Positions 16,289-26,135 are shown, counted from the first letter of the stretch. The stretch is DNA of 64,000 nt from Phycisphaerae bacterium (GCA_016794925.1 JAEUIW010000010.1:84406-148405), one strand, 5' to 3'. A program made the numbers and translations. Notes: a model not told the origin generated them from the sequence alone.

Positions 16289-17914
16289 ATGACAAACACG
16301 AGGAGATTCTCGTCGCTGGCGGCCGGAATGACCCTGATGATCCGCCTCTCAACCGCTCTTGCGGCCCCCCCCCTCCCGCCGTCTCCAACGCCTGACTTGC
16401 AAACGGTTGCGGAATCGTCCGGTTTCTCGGCCACATCGACCCACGCACACGTGCTGGACCTGCTGGGTCGCCTGGCGGCACTCAGCCCGAACGGCCGCAT
16501 GGCCTCGATCGGGCAAACCAAGGAGCAGCGCCCGATCCCGGTTCTGTGGATTGCGGATCCCCCGGTCTCGTCTTCCGATGAAGCGGCTGAAGCGACGATC
16601 CGGGACGGCCGGATGGTGGTCGTGATCGAGGCCAACATTCACGCCGGCGAGGTCGACGGCAAGGAAGCGGTGCTGATCCTCGCTCGCGAGATCCTCACCG
16701 CCCCGGCGCACCCTTTTTTGCGCGGTCTGATCCTCGCGGTCGTCCCCAACTACAACCCGGACGGCAACGACCGCATCAGCACCGACCACCGCACCAGCCA
16801 GAATGGCCCGGCTCGGGGAGTGGGCATACGCGAGAACGCCGACGGCCTTGACCTCAACCGCGATTTCATGAAGCTGGATGCGGCCGAGACCCGCGGCCTG
16901 GTTGACCTGGTGCGACGATCGAACGCGTCGGTGATCCTTGAAATGCACACGACGAACGGGTGCTTCCATCGGTACGCCATCACGTACGACGGCCCCCGAA
17001 CGCCCGCCGCCGATTCCGCGCTCGTCCGCTTCACGCAGGACGTGTTCCTGCCGCGAGTGTCCCGGTCGATGGACAGCGCCACCGGGCTGAAGTCCTTCTC
17101 GTATGGCGACTTTGACGCGGCGCACACGCGCTGGGACGCCTACCCGGCTCTGCCTCGCTACGGAACGCAGTACTTCGCGCTGCGGGGATTGCTCTCGGTT
17201 TTGGTCGAGTCGTACTCATACGACTCCTACCAGCAGCGCATCAAGGCCTCATACCACTACGCCCGTCACGTCCTGGCCGATCTTGCCGAGCACGCGAATC
17301 GGACCGAATTGTCGGCCGTTCTTTCCGCAGCCCGGACTGCTCCAGAGGACAAGGCGCGATCTTCCTACACGCTCCGTCATGTCGCACGCGCGATGGATGC
17401 GCCCCGCTCCCTGCTGGGATTTGTGGAACGCGTCGAGAGCGGGGCGGCTGTTTCAACGGGCGAACCGAGGGACTACAGCGTGAGCGTGTGGACCGACACC
17501 CAGCCGCTGCTCGCCGCCTCGATCCCGGCGGCGTACGCCTTGCCCGAGGCGTGCCGGGAGGTGGTCGAGAACCTCGAACGGCATGGCGTTCGGGTCGAGC
17601 GGCTGGCCGAGCCGGCGCGTGCCCCGTGCGAGTTCCATCGCGTTGACCGCATCGATCGCGCCGAGCACGCGTATCAGCAGCGCCGCGCGATCCGACTTGA
17701 GACGACCGTGCAACGTGCCGTGCGGGACCTGCCGATCGGGACCGTGATCGTCCGCACCAGCGGGCCGTTGCACCGATTGATCGTTCACCTGCTCGAGCCC
17801 CTCGCCGAGGATGGGCTTACGACATGGGCTTTCTTTGATCCGTGGCTCCTGCCGGGGGGCGAGTTCCCGGTGATCCGTGTGATGGATGCCTCATCGCTCT
17901 CAACGCGACCCTGA
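16289..17914 (+). CDS. Secreted M14-family zinc carboxypeptidase
   Basis: 541 residues with an N-terminal signal peptide (basic start, hydrophobic run, Ala-x-Ala at about residue 27). The metal and catalytic motifs of M14 peptidases are present: HAGEVDGKEA (His and Glu zinc ligands, about 115-124), NYNPDGNDR, ENADGLDLNRDFMKL with the Asn-Arg substrate-carboxylate clamp, and EMHTTNGCFHRYAITYDGP with the third zinc ligand. A glutamate in VLVESYSYDSYQQR is the likely general base. A C-terminal region of about 180 residues has no recognised family. It probably trims or turns over peptides outside the cytoplasm; the substrate is not known. Confidence 0.88.
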   Translation: MTNTRRFSSLAAGMTLMIRLSTALAAPPLPPSPTPDLQTVAESSGFSATSTHAHVLDLLGRLAALSPNGRMASIGQTKEQRPIPVLWIADPPVSSSDEAAEATIRDGRMVVVIEANIHAGEVDGKEAVLILAREILTAPAHPFLRGLILAVVPNYNPDGNDRISTDHRTSQNGPARGVGIRENADGLDLNRDFMKLDAAETRGLVDLVRRSNASVILEMHTTNGCFHRYAITYDGPRTPAADSALVRFTQDVFLPRVSRSMDSATGLKSFSYGDFDAAHTRWDAYPALPRYGTQYFALRGLLSVLVESYSYDSYQQRIKASYHYARHVLADLAEHANRTELSAVLSAARTAPEDKARSSYTLRHVARAMDAPRSLLGFVERVESGAAVSTGEPRDYSVSVWTDTQPLLAASIPAAYALPEACREVVENLERHGVRVERLAEPARAPCEFHRVDRIDRAEHAYQQRRAIRLETTVQRAVRDLPIGTVIVRTSGPLHRLIVHLLEPLAEDGLTTWAFFDPWLLPGGEFPVIRVMDASSLSTRP

Positions 17915-17966
17915 ACCCGATTGATGCGTGCGATCCTCGAATGGCTGGCCCCCGTCGGGCTGGGAC

Positions 17967-17972
17967 TACCAT
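17967..17972 (+). promoter_or_regulatory. -10-like element (TACCAT) before the SIS isomerase gene
   Basis: TACCAT lies eight bases before the ATG at 17981, which supports that ATG over the farther one at 17921. Confidence 0.3.
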
Positions 17973-17980
17973 CCCAGCCG

Positions 17981-18595
17981 ATGACGATGAATTCATTCCT
18001 TCAGGCTCGCGCAGCCCTCGACCGATTTGTCGCCGACCCGACCGCGATGGCCGCGGTCGAAGCGATTGTGATGGCGTTGGCGCGCGTGCTGCGCCCGGCG
18101 GGCGAGCCGCGCGGCGACGGAAATGGCGCGGCCGCCGGGCGCGGTGGCACCATCCTGATCTGCGGCAACGGCGGCTCCGCGTGTGACGCCGCGCACTTTG
18201 CCGAGGAGCTGACAGGCAAGTTCCGGGCCGATCGTCCGCCGCTCGCCGCGTTGGCCTGCACCGACCCCGGACACCTGACGTGCGTGGCGAACGACTACGG
18301 GTTCGAACGGGTGTTCTCCCGTTGGGTTGAAGCGCTGGGGCGGCCCGGCGACGCGTTGATCGTTCTCAGCACCAGCGGACGCTCGAAGAACATCCTGCGT
18401 GCCATCGAGTCCGCCAAGGCGCTCGGCCTGATCACGGTCGCGCTCATCGGCCGCGACGGTGGAGAGCTTCGCGGCAGGTGCACGCACGAGGTCCTCGTTC
18501 CCGGAGAGGCCAGCGATCGGATTCAGGAGTTGCACATGCTCATACTCCATGTGCTCGTCGAGCGGATCGAACAGGTCCTGGGGTATGCGACCTGA
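17981..18595 (+). CDS. gmhA: SIS-domain phosphoheptose isomerase-like protein
   Basis: About 204 residues. The SIS core reads ILICGNGGSACDAAHFAEELTGKF, then VANDYGFERVFSRWVEAL and LIVLSTSGRSKNILRAIESAK, ending IQELHMLILHVLVERIE. These are the signatures of GmhA, which turns sedoheptulose-7-phosphate into glycero-manno-heptose-7-phosphate for LPS core and S-layer sugars; catalytic Glu and His equivalents are present (AEELTGKF, QELHMLILH). DiaA-type regulators share this fold, so function is likely rather than certain. Consistent with the LPS indicated by lpxA. No other heptose gene is adjacent; purD follows after 113 bases. Confidence 0.8.
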   Translation: MTMNSFLQARAALDRFVADPTAMAAVEAIVMALARVLRPAGEPRGDGNGAAAGRGGTILICGNGGSACDAAHFAEELTGKFRADRPPLAALACTDPGHLTCVANDYGFERVFSRWVEALGRPGDALIVLSTSGRSKNILRAIESAKALGLITVALIGRDGGELRGRCTHEVLVPGEASDRIQELHMLILHVLVERIEQVLGYAT

Positions 18596-18708
18596 TCGAC
18601 GCGCACGCCGGACCGTTGCACGACGTCGGATATGATCCCCCACTTCGGCACGGTCCTCGCTGGCACCGGCCCACCGCGTTCCCAGACGAATCAGGATTGA
18701 CCGCACCC

Positions 18709-20040
18709 ATGACCACGCTTCCCGGCCGCGTGAACGTACTCCTCATCGGATCCGGCGGGCGCGAGCACGCGCTGGCGTGGAAGCTGCGACAGTCGGCGCG
18801 GCTGGGGGACCTCTGGCTCGGCGATGCACTGAACCCGGGGCTGGCCATGCTGGGCAAGCCGGTGGACGTGCCCGTCGATCCCCGGGCTCCGTTCCAAATT
18901 CAGCGATTCTGCGACACGCACGCCATCGGCCTGGTCGTCATCGGACCGGAGGAGCCCCTCGCCGGCGGCCTTGCCGACGTGCTCGCCGCGCCGAATCGCG
19001 CCGTGTTCGGCCCGACCGCCGATGGTGCCCGCCTTGAATCGGACAAGGCCTGGAGCAAGGAATTCATGCGGGCGGCGTCGATCCCGACCGCCGAGGGACG
19101 AGCGTTCACCGATCCCGAAGCGGCCAAGGCGTTCGTTCGGTCACGCCCCGAGCCCTGGGTCATCAAGGCCTCTGGCCTGGCGAAGGGCAAGGGTGTCGTC
19201 GTACCCTCGACAATCGACGAAGGAATCGCGGCGATTGACGCGATGATGACGCGCCGGTCGGTGGGGGAAGCCGGCACGAAAATCGTCGTCGAGGAACGAC
19301 TCAAGGGCCGCGAAGTCTCCGTCTTCGCGCTCGTCGATGGAAAGTCGATCTACGTACTTGAGACCTGCCGCGACCACAAGCGTCTCGGCGACGGCGGCGC
19401 CGGACCGAATACGGGCGGGATGGGCGCGACCTGCCCGGTCCTGGGCGCCGATGGGAAGCGCATCGTGGACGGCCACACGCTCTCGAGGATCGAGCGCGAG
19501 ATCCTGCTCCCGACCGTCGATGCGCTCCGCCGCGAGTCGATCGACTACCGCGGCGTGCTCTACCTCGGCCTGATGCTGACGCACGCGGGCCCGAAGGTCA
19601 TCGAATACAACGTCCGCTTCGGCGATCCCGAGTGCCAGGTGCTCATGGCACGACTCAAGAGCGACCTGCTCGACATCCTTCTCGCCACCGGCTCGCGACG
19701 CCTCGAAGAAGTGAACATCGAATGGGCGGAAGGAGACGACGGGGCCGCGGCGGTCTGCGTCGTGCTGGCGGGAAAGGGCTACCCCGGCGCATCCTCACAA
19801 GGCCTCCCGATCGAAGGGCTCGATCGTGCGGCCGCGCTCGAGGGCGTGCGGGTGTTTCACGCGGGTACGAGGCGCGGCCCCAACGGCGGCGCCGTCACGC
19901 ACGGCGGCCGTGTGATCAACATCGTCGGCGTGGGCGCGTCGGTCGATGACGCGCGGCGCCGGGCATACCGCGCGGTTGAACAGGTTCATTTCGATGGGAA
20001 AACATACCGAACCGACATCGGCACCGACGTGGTGGGCTGA
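18709..20040 (+). CDS. purD: Phosphoribosylamine--glycine ligase
   Basis: Second step of purine synthesis: ATP-dependent joining of phosphoribosylamine and glycine. 443 residues. NVLLIGSGGREHALAWKL starts the N domain, LVVIGPEEPLAGGLADVL and GPTADGARLESDKAWSKEFM follow, and the ATP-grasp lobe has VIKASGLAKGKGVVV and KGREVSVFALVDG. GDGGAGPNTGGMGATCPV, the signature of the family, is intact, as are VLYLGLMLT and EYNVRFGDPECQV. ATG at 18709 fits where homology begins. A TATGAT word at 18631-18636 may be the -10, which would give a leader of about 70 bases. Nothing is abnormal. Confidence 0.97.
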   Translation: MTTLPGRVNVLLIGSGGREHALAWKLRQSARLGDLWLGDALNPGLAMLGKPVDVPVDPRAPFQIQRFCDTHAIGLVVIGPEEPLAGGLADVLAAPNRAVFGPTADGARLESDKAWSKEFMRAASIPTAEGRAFTDPEAAKAFVRSRPEPWVIKASGLAKGKGVVVPSTIDEGIAAIDAMMTRRSVGEAGTKIVVEERLKGREVSVFALVDGKSIYVLETCRDHKRLGDGGAGPNTGGMGATCPVLGADGKRIVDGHTLSRIEREILLPTVDALRRESIDYRGVLYLGLMLTHAGPKVIEYNVRFGDPECQVLMARLKSDLLDILLATGSRRLEEVNIEWAEGDDGAAAVCVVLAGKGYPGASSQGLPIEGLDRAAALEGVRVFHAGTRRGPNGGAVTHGGRVINIVGVGASVDDARRRAYRAVEQVHFDGKTYRTDIGTDVVG

Positions 20041-20116
20041 TGCTCGCGCGGCGAACCCTGGGCGAGTCGATTCCATCCGAACGCGATCCGCTCGCAACGA
20101 TCACACCTGACCGCGG

Positions 20117-21673
20117 TCACTTGTCGCCCGGCGGCTGGGGCGTTCCGATTGACTCGAGACCGATCCCCGGTTCGGTTGCGGCACGGGCGACCCGTTCCCG
20201 CAACCGAGCAACGGCGGCTGCCACGCCTTTCGCCGGCCGGTCGTAGGACCGCCACACGCTTCCCGCCCGGACCACCACAACCCCGTCGCCTCCCAACTCA
20301 AAGTCCCGCAGCCGAACGCCCGCCGCGCCCAAGAGTTCGATGCGGAGCACCGACGCAACCCCCGCCGGCGCTGCAAGTGTCGCCCTGGTGGCGGGGACTC
20401 TGCTCAGCAGCGCCAGAACTTCATCGAGCGCGTCGCTGTCGGCCGGACCAGCCTGCGTCTCCACACCGGACGCCCCGGACTCGACCCATCGCTCCATCCG
20501 GCGGGCCCATGTCAGCGCGGGGCCCGCGTCATCATCCGCTCGCTCACGGGGCAAGAACGCTCGCACAGCCCGCACGTCCGCCGCGGGCTCGGGCAGGGCC
20601 AGGAGCGACACGAACCGCTCAGCCTGGGGGCGGATCTCCGCCAATGGCTCCGCGTCGATCGCGAACACGGGATCATCATTCACCCGCGCGTACAGTTGCC
20701 GGCCCGACGCGTCGGCCGGTCCGCCGAGTACGAGTTTGATCTGCTGCGTTTCGATACGGACCCGAGAAGGATCTCCTTCGGACGAGACTCGCCGCCGATC
20801 GATTTCCACGGTCACTGTTCCCTCGGGCGCCGCGAGCCCGGTCTCCGCCTCGGGCGGAGGGTCGTCATCGAAAAACCTCGCGACCTTGAGCGACTTCAAG
20901 ACCGCGACCAACCGCTCCACCGCGGCGGCTTCCGCCGGACTCGAAACGGGCTCGGTCAGGGCCCATTGACCGTGCATTCGAGCGAGAGCCAGCACCCCCG
21001 TCGCACCCTCCAGGCGAATCCTCGAAGCTTCCAGCGCGGCGTCCCCCAGCACCCCGCTCTCACGCCAGCCCTTCGGCCCCGGCCCCGTGAGCATCTGGAG
21101 AAGCCGTGCGTCGACGGTGGTCAACCTGCGAACGCTTGCCCGCCCGACATGAGGGGACGCCGCTCCCGCGACGGGCGCGTCAACTTCAAGCAGCACCGTA
21201 CCCGCCAACGGTACGGACGAGAATCTGAGCACGATCGATTCCCCCGAATCGAGTTCGAGCGTGAGCACGAGTGCCGACTCCGGAATGCGCGCGTCCGGCG
21301 CGGGAGGCTCGCCCGCCCTGGTCGTCAAGAACAACTCGAGCAGCGCTCGAACCCGCATCGGGTTCAGTGGCCATGACGCGGCGGTACCAGGAGACAGGGA
21401 CTCCGACCCGGAACGCGCCATCAGACGCCACCCGCTGCCGTTGCGTTCGTCCCCCGCGATCCCCCGACGCATCACCTGATCAACTGCGCGCGCGGATGCC
21501 GGAGTCGAGAGCGTGATCGCCCGCACCGAGGCGGGAGAGAACTCAATGATCGGCTCGCCAGCCGGAATCAAGCTCGCGGAAAAAGACGCGGCTTTCGGCG
21601 CGAGCATCCAGGTCGTCACCGAGGCGAGAACGATCGCGGCGGCGAGCCAAAGCAGAACAGCGCGTTGCGACAT
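20117..21673 (-). CDS. DUF4340-domain membrane-anchored protein
   Basis: 518 residues. The N-terminus has one hydrophobic segment (about residues 5-27) acting as an anchor or uncleaved signal. The DUF4340 pattern recurs through the rest: a block such as ALVLTLELDSGESIVLRF, then QWALTEPVSSPAEAAAVE followed by a short loop and FFDDDPPPEAETGLAAP, and VTVEIDRRRV. DUF4340 proteins often follow GldG-like ABC export components in gliding or membrane-remodelling operons, but no such partner is here. Function unknown. The start at ATG 21673 is supported by a TACGAT ten bases before it. Convergent with purD and divergent from the amidotransferase gene. Confidence 0.8.
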   Translation of the reverse strand: MSQRAVLLWLAAAIVLASVTTWMLAPKAASFSASLIPAGEPIIEFSPASVRAITLSTPASARAVDQVMRRGIAGDERNGSGWRLMARSGSESLSPGTAASWPLNPMRVRALLELFLTTRAGEPPAPDARIPESALVLTLELDSGESIVLRFSSVPLAGTVLLEVDAPVAGAASPHVGRASVRRLTTVDARLLQMLTGPGPKGWRESGVLGDAALEASRIRLEGATGVLALARMHGQWALTEPVSSPAEAAAVERLVAVLKSLKVARFFDDDPPPEAETGLAAPEGTVTVEIDRRRVSSEGDPSRVRIETQQIKLVLGGPADASGRQLYARVNDDPVFAIDAEPLAEIRPQAERFVSLLALPEPAADVRAVRAFLPRERADDDAGPALTWARRMERWVESGASGVETQAGPADSDALDEVLALLSRVPATRATLAAPAGVASVLRIELLGAAGVRLRDFELGGDGVVVVRAGSVWRSYDRPAKGVAAAVARLRERVARAATEPGIGLESIGTPQPPGDK

Positions 21674-21683
21674 GGGCGAGTCT

Positions 21684-21689
21684 ATCGTA
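21684..21689 (-). promoter_or_regulatory. -10-like element (TACGAT) before the DUF4340 gene
   Basis: On the minus strand TACGAT stands ten bases before the ATG at 21673. No ribosome site lies between. Confidence 0.3.
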
Positions 21690-21739
21690 CCGCCGTCACG
21701 AACTCGCACCAACCGTGCCGCGCTGGCGGACGAACCCCG

Positions 21740-22447
21740 ATGCTCCCCGAAGGATGCTCCGTGGATCGACCGATCGTGGGCATCACCGCAGACCTCACCA
21801 CGAACACCGCGGGACGGCCGGTTGCGTCGTGCGCGGCGGCCTACGTGGAAGCCGTCATTCGCGCGCGCGGAATCCCGATCGTTCTCGTGCCGACCGATGA
21901 TCACCTGGTGCTCGCCGAACACGTACGCACCTGCCGCGCATTCGTTCTCACCGGAGGGGACGATCCACGAACCGAGCCATTCGGCGTCGCGACGCACCCC
22001 AACGCGAAACCGGTTCATCCGGTTCGCCAGTCCTACGAAACTCGCCTGCTCGAATGCCTCCAAAGCGAGAAGGACGTCCCGGTGCTCGGGATATGCCTGG
22101 GCATGCAGATGATGTCGCTGGTCGCGGGAGGGAAGCTGAACCAGCATCTTCCGGACACCCTGCCGACACACGGCGACCATTGGAACTCCACCCACCGCGT
22201 GCGCCCGGAAGGGACGCACGCTTCGCTCGTCGAGGGAGTCGTCGCCAGCAACCACCGACAAGCGGTCACGGATCCCGGCGGGCTCACGATCGCGGCCCGC
22301 AGCCCCGACGGAGTCGTGGAAGCGGTCACCGATCCACAGCGGCGTTTCTACCTGGGCGTGCAATGGCATCCCGAGCGCACCGAGCACGCCGGGCTCGGGC
22401 CGGAACTCTTCCAGCGACTCGTTCGGATCGCGACCAAGGCCGGCTGA
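21740..22447 (+). CDS. Class I glutamine amidotransferase, peptidase C26 (PuuD-like)
   Basis: 235 residues. The catalytic triad is visible: Cys in VPVLGICLGMQMMSLVAGG, and His and Glu in FYLGVQWHPERTE. The N-terminal PIVGITADLTTNTAGRPVASCAAAYVEAV and the oxyanion block AFVLTGGDDPRTEPFG fit gamma-glutamyl-GABA hydrolase and related C26 hydrolases rather than a biosynthetic amidotransferase subunit. HGDHWNSTHRVRPEGTHASLVEG and VVASNHRQAVTDPG are further family blocks. A GTG at 21761 with GAAGGA seven bases before it is an equally good or better start and would remove seven residues. The substrate is uncertain; no putrescine pathway genes are adjacent. Confidence 0.85.
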   Translation: MLPEGCSVDRPIVGITADLTTNTAGRPVASCAAAYVEAVIRARGIPIVLVPTDDHLVLAEHVRTCRAFVLTGGDDPRTEPFGVATHPNAKPVHPVRQSYETRLLECLQSEKDVPVLGICLGMQMMSLVAGGKLNQHLPDTLPTHGDHWNSTHRVRPEGTHASLVEGVVASNHRQAVTDPGGLTIAARSPDGVVEAVTDPQRRFYLGVQWHPERTEHAGLGPELFQRLVRIATKAG

Positions 22448-22450
22448 CGA

Positions 22451-23371
22451 TCAACGCAGGCCGTGCGAGTTCTTCACGCCCAGCGTGTTGTAGATGTCGC
22501 GCGTCGCGGTCGATCGGTTCAACGTGTAGAAGTGGATCCCCGAGACGCCCCGATCCAGCAGATCGCGGCACTGCTCGGTGGCCCAATGCACCCCCACCCG
22601 TCGGACCGCATCGTCGCCCGCCCCCCCGGCGACGGCCCGGTTCACGGAGCGCAGGAGCGCCGCCGGGTAGCGGGCGCCCAGCGCGAGCTCGGCCATTCGC
22701 CTCATGCCGCCCGCGGACGTGATCGGCATGATCCCGGCGATCACGGGAACGCGGATCCCGGCCAGGTCACACCGCTCACGGAAATCGAAAAAATCACGGT
22801 TGTCGAAGAACAACTGCGTGACGATGAAGTCCGCGCCCGCGTCCACCTTGGCCTTGAGATGATCGAGCTCCAGCAGCCGGTTGGGCGTGCCCGGGTGCCC
22901 CTCCGGGAACCCCGCGACGCCGATCCCGAATCCACGCGGATCGGGGTGCGAAGCCGATTCGTTGAACTCCCGGATCAGGGCCACGAGGTCGGACGCGAAC
23001 GGGATCGCATCCCCCCCGCTCGATGCCGCCCGGTCCTTGGGCGGATCACCGCGAAGCGCCATGATGTTCGAGATCCCGTGCTGCGCATAGCGTGAGAGGA
23101 TCTCGTGGATCTCGGCCCGGGTGTGGCACACGCAGGTCAGGTGCGGGATCGGATCGAGCGGCGTCTGCGTCTTCAGACGGACGACCAAGTCGTGCGTGGC
23201 CTTCCGCGTCGAGCCGCCCGCCCCGTACGTGACCGAGACGAACGATGGCGCCAGCGTCTGGAACTCGGCCATCTCCGCGAACAACGTGTCAAAGCCGTCC
23301 GCCGTCTTGGGCGGAAAAAACTCGAACGAGAACGTCGAGGGTTGCTGCGTGAAAAGATCTCGGATATGCAT
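22451..23371 (-). CDS. metF: Methylenetetrahydrofolate reductase
   Basis: Makes 5-methyl-THF for methionine synthesis. 306 residues, a TIM barrel with FAD. Visible signatures: FSFEFFPPKTADGFD (conserved Glu), PSFVSVTYGAGGSTR, HLTCVCHTRAEIHEIL, NIMALRGDPPKD, VAGFPEGHPGTPN and ADFIVTQLFFDNRDFFDF. The length is that of the bacterial catalytic form. An in-frame start 20 residues earlier precedes a poorly conserved stretch, so 23371 is used. It lies on the same strand as ahcY and the ArsR-methyltransferase regulator upstream, 177 bases beyond the ahcY stop. These are all genes of the methionine/SAM cycle, so shared control is plausible. Confidence 0.93.
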   Translation of the reverse strand: MHIRDLFTQQPSTFSFEFFPPKTADGFDTLFAEMAEFQTLAPSFVSVTYGAGGSTRKATHDLVVRLKTQTPLDPIPHLTCVCHTRAEIHEILSRYAQHGISNIMALRGDPPKDRAASSGGDAIPFASDLVALIREFNESASHPDPRGFGIGVAGFPEGHPGTPNRLLELDHLKAKVDAGADFIVTQLFFDNRDFFDFRERCDLAGIRVPVIAGIMPITSAGGMRRMAELALGARYPAALLRSVNRAVAGGAGDDAVRRVGVHWATEQCRDLLDRGVSGIHFYTLNRSTATRDIYNTLGVKNSHGLR

Positions 23372-23548
23372 GTGACGGAGCCGTTCCGGAGACAATAGCC
23401 GAACTCGGGCGGCGCGCGCGGAACCGGACACCCCGGCCGCGGCGGCTAAGGACTACATCGGCGCGATCACGCGGCCGATCCATCCGATACGCACGCCGCT
23501 CCAACCGAGCCAGCCCAACCCCGTGTCAGTCCCGGCCGTGCGTGCGGC

Positions 23549-25096
23549 TCAATATCGGTAATGGTCCGCCTTGTACGGGCCGTCCACTGGCACGCCGAGG
23601 TAATCCGCCTGTTCCTTTGTCAGCCGGGTCAGCCTCACGCCCAGCTTGTCCAGGTGCAGGCGGGCCACCTCCTCGTCCAACTTCTTGGGCAAGGTGTAGA
23701 CCTTCCCCGACTCGTACGTGACGCCGCTGAGCGTCGGCCGCCGATTCGCGGAGAACCACAGGTCGAGCTGAGCGATCGTCTGATTCGTGAACGAGCTTGA
23801 CATCACGAAGCTGGGGTGACCGGTCGCGCACCCGAGGTTCATCAGACGCCCCTCGGCCAGCACGAGAATGCTCTTCCCGGCCTTCTTGAACACGAACTCG
23901 TCGTACTGGGCCTTGATGTTGACCTTCGCGACCGTCCCGCCCTTGGCCGCCGCGTACAGGCCGGCCATGTCCACCTCGTTGTCGAAGTGGCCGATGTTGG
24001 CCACAATCGCCTTGTCCTTCATCTTCTTCATGTGATCGAGGGTGATCACGTTCTTGTTCCCCGACGCCGTGATAAAGATGTCCGCAGTCTCGAGCACGTC
24101 CTCCAGCACGGTGACCTGGTACCCCTCCATCGCCGCCTGCAACGCGTTGATGGGGTCGATCTCCGTCACGATCACGCGGCAGCCCTGCCCGCGGAGCGCC
24201 TGGCAACACCCCTTGCCCACGTCGCCGTACCCGATCACCACCGCGACCTTGGCGGAAAGCATGACGTCCGTCGCGCGATTGAGTCCGTCGACGAGCGAGT
24301 GCCGGCACCCGTACAGATTGTCGAACTTGCTTTTGGTCGCCGAGTCGTTCACGTTGATCGCCGGGAACGCGAGCTGGCCCTTTTTCGCCATGTCGTACAG
24401 GCGATGCACGCCCGTGGTCGTCTCCTCGGACACGCCCCTGATCCCCTTGATGATCGCCGTCCAGTATCCGGGCTGGGCCTTGAGGCTGTTCCGCAGCACC
24501 CCCAGAATCACGCCCCACTCCTCGGCGTCGCTCTTGGCGTTGAAATTCGGAACCCGGCCCGCCTTCTCGAACTCCGCCCCCTTGTGCACCAGCAGCGTCG
24601 CGTCGCCGCCGTCATCCAGCAGCAGATTCGGCCCCACCACGTTCCCCTTGGTGTCGGTGAACTTGAAGATCTGCTCGGTGCACCACCAGTACTCATCGAG
24701 CGTCTCGCCCTTCCAGGCAAACACCGGAATCCCGGCCGGCTCGTCCGGCGTGCCGTCGGGACCGACCACCACCGCCGCCGCCGCGTGATCCTGCGTGCTG
24801 AAGATGTTGCAGCTCGCCCAGCGCACCTCCGCGCCCAGTTCCGCGAGCGTCTCGATCAACACCGCCGTCTGGATGGTCATGTGCAGGGAACCGGAGATCC
24901 GGGCCCCCGCCAGCGGCTTCTTCCCCTTGTAACGATCGCGCAGCGCCATCAGCCCGGGCATCTCGTGCTCGGCGAGACGAATCTCCTTGCGGCCCAGTTC
25001 CGCCTGGGAGAGATCCCGAACCTTGAAATCGGGCTTGGCCGGACGGCCCTTGGTGCCGTTGGACGAGGAGGACTTGGGCTTGGTCAGCGTGGTCAC
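23549..25096 (-). CDS. ahcY: Adenosylhomocysteinase
   Basis: Hydrolyses S-adenosylhomocysteine to adenosine and homocysteine, removing the product inhibitor of methyltransferases. 515 residues, ending in the near-invariant HYRY. The NAD-binding block is [20 protein letters not shown], and [26 protein letters not shown] residues (here [17 protein letters not shown]) form the substrate region. GTG start at 25096; family homology begins around residue 25 after a Ser/Lys-rich extension. The protein is longer than the usual 430-470 through this extension and the insert typical of many bacterial enzymes. The upstream ArsR-methyltransferase gene ends 41 bases before it on the same strand, so the two are probably one transcript. 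Confidence 0.97.
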   Translation of the reverse strand: MTTLTKPKSSSSNGTKGRPAKPDFKVRDLSQAELGRKEIRLAEHEMPGLMALRDRYKGKKPLAGARISGSLHMTIQTAVLIETLAELGAEVRWASCNIFSTQDHAAAAVVVGPDGTPDEPAGIPVFAWKGETLDEYWWCTEQIFKFTDTKGNVVGPNLLLDDGGDATLLVHKGAEFEKAGRVPNFNAKSDAEEWGVILGVLRNSLKAQPGYWTAIIKGIRGVSEETTTGVHRLYDMAKKGQLAFPAINVNDSATKSKFDNLYGCRHSLVDGLNRATDVMLSAKVAVVIGYGDVGKGCCQALRGQGCRVIVTEIDPINALQAAMEGYQVTVLEDVLETADIFITASGNKNVITLDHMKKMKDKAIVANIGHFDNEVDMAGLYAAAKGGTVAKVNIKAQYDEFVFKKAGKSILVLAEGRLMNLGCATGHPSFVMSSSFTNQTIAQLDLWFSANRRPTLSGVTYESGKVYTLPKKLDEEVARLHLDKLGVRLTRLTKEQADYLGVPVDGPYKADHYRY

Positions 25097-25137
25097 GATT
25101 CGAACTCCGTATGATTGTTGATGAGTCTGCGAATTGG

Positions 25138-26091
25138 TTATTCGGACGCGTGCGCCGAGCACGAGAACAGGCCTGGACCCTTTGCATCGGCCTCGCCGGC
25201 AATCACCGATACGAACGGCCGCTGGAACCCCGCCTCGGTCAGAATCGACTGGATCCGGGCCGGAGAAAAGCCAAGCCATCGATGCCCCATGGTGTGCCGG
25301 TAGCTCGTGCGATCGTGCTCCAGCATGTCAACAACGAGGGCCGTACCACCGGGACGCAGGATGCGGTGCATTTCCTTTGCCGCTCCCAATGGTGACTCCA
25401 GGTGGTGGAACACCAGGCAACAGACAGCGGCATCGACACTCCCCGATTCGAGTGGTATTGAATCCAGCTCCGCTCGAACCAGATCGACGTTGCTGATGCT
25501 CCCAAGCCGCTTTCGAGCAGCCTTGAGCATGGCCGGGGATTGATCGATCGCGACGACGCGTTGAACGTGCGGCGCGAGCAACTCCGCCACATTGCCTGTC
25601 CCACAACCGAGATCGGCCACCTTCCACGTCCGAGGAAGCAAGCCCAGAAGGCCCGCGGTGGTAAAGCGGCTGCCGAACAACTCCCCCCGCAGCACGTCCC
25701 ATTGCCCCGCCACGCGGCCAAAGAACCCTTCGGTATCCGCCCGTCGTTCGGCCAGCACCGACGCCAGTCGCCTCTGATCCTCCGCCAGATCCAACACTTC
25801 CGAAAGCTGCTCCCGTGCGACAAGCCAGAGCGACCGACTCTCCGGCGGAAGGTCATCAAACACCAGCCGGTAGAGCGTTGCGGTGCCTTCAGCGCGCTTG
25901 TGGAGCCAGCCGCCATCGGTAAGCGTTTTCAAGTGACGACTGACCGTGGACTGAGGCAGCTGTAGAATCTTCCCCAGCTCTCCGACCGATAACTCGTTAC
26001 GCTCCAGCAATCGGAGCACGCGCAAGCGAATCGGGTCGCAAAGGGCCGCGAGTCGGTCGGTCAGGTTAGACAGTCGATGCGCTTGCTTCAT
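25138..26091 (-). CDS. ArsR-family regulator fused to a SAM-dependent methyltransferase domain (SahR-like)
   Basis: 317 residues. The first about 90 form an ArsR winged helix: [43 protein letters not shown], and a Tyr/Arg wing (TATLYRLVF). From about 150 onward a class I methyltransferase fold follows: [34 protein letters not shown], and [13 protein letters not shown]. In Proteobacteria a regulator with this architecture, SahR, senses S-adenosylhomocysteine and controls ahcY and other methionine-cycle genes. Here ahcY is the next gene on the same strand and metF the one after, so a SahR-like role fits well. A perfect inverted repeat (26086-26109) covers the start codon and overlaps the -10. 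Whether the second domain methylates anything or only binds ligand is open. Confidence 0.88.
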   Translation of the reverse strand: MKQAHRLSNLTDRLAALCDPIRLRVLRLLERNELSVGELGKILQLPQSTVSRHLKTLTDGGWLHKRAEGTATLYRLVFDDLPPESRSLWLVAREQLSEVLDLAEDQRRLASVLAERRADTEGFFGRVAGQWDVLRGELFGSRFTTAGLLGLLPRTWKVADLGCGTGNVAELLAPHVQRVVAIDQSPAMLKAARKRLGSISNVDLVRAELDSIPLESGSVDAAVCCLVFHHLESPLGAAKEMHRILRPGGTALVVDMLEHDRTSYRHTMGHRWLGFSPARIQSILTEAGFQRPFVSVIAGEADAKGPGLFSCSAHASE

Positions 26092-26109
26092 CCGTTTATC
26101 CGGATGAAG
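26086..26109 (-). promoter_or_regulatory. Inverted-repeat operator candidate at the ArsR-methyltransferase start
   Basis: CTTCATCCG and CGGATGAAG are perfect nine-base arms around a six-base centre. The repeat overlaps the ATG (26089-26091) and reaches into the -10 at 26108-26113. Its place and symmetry suit a dimeric ArsR protein that represses its own operon. Confidence 0.6.
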
Positions 26110-26135
26110 TGTAGAAGATACTGGCCCGGCGTCAA
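26108..26135 (-). promoter_or_regulatory. Promoter of the ArsR-methyltransferase/ahcY operon
   Basis: On the minus strand TTGACG (26130-26135) and TACACT (26108-26113) are 16 bases apart. The -10 overlaps the inverted repeat. A transcript would start about ten bases before the ATG. Confidence 0.6.

Noticed and set aside
23816..25114. Plus-strand frame of about 430 codons
   Set aside because: Antisense to ahcY, whose coding is certain.
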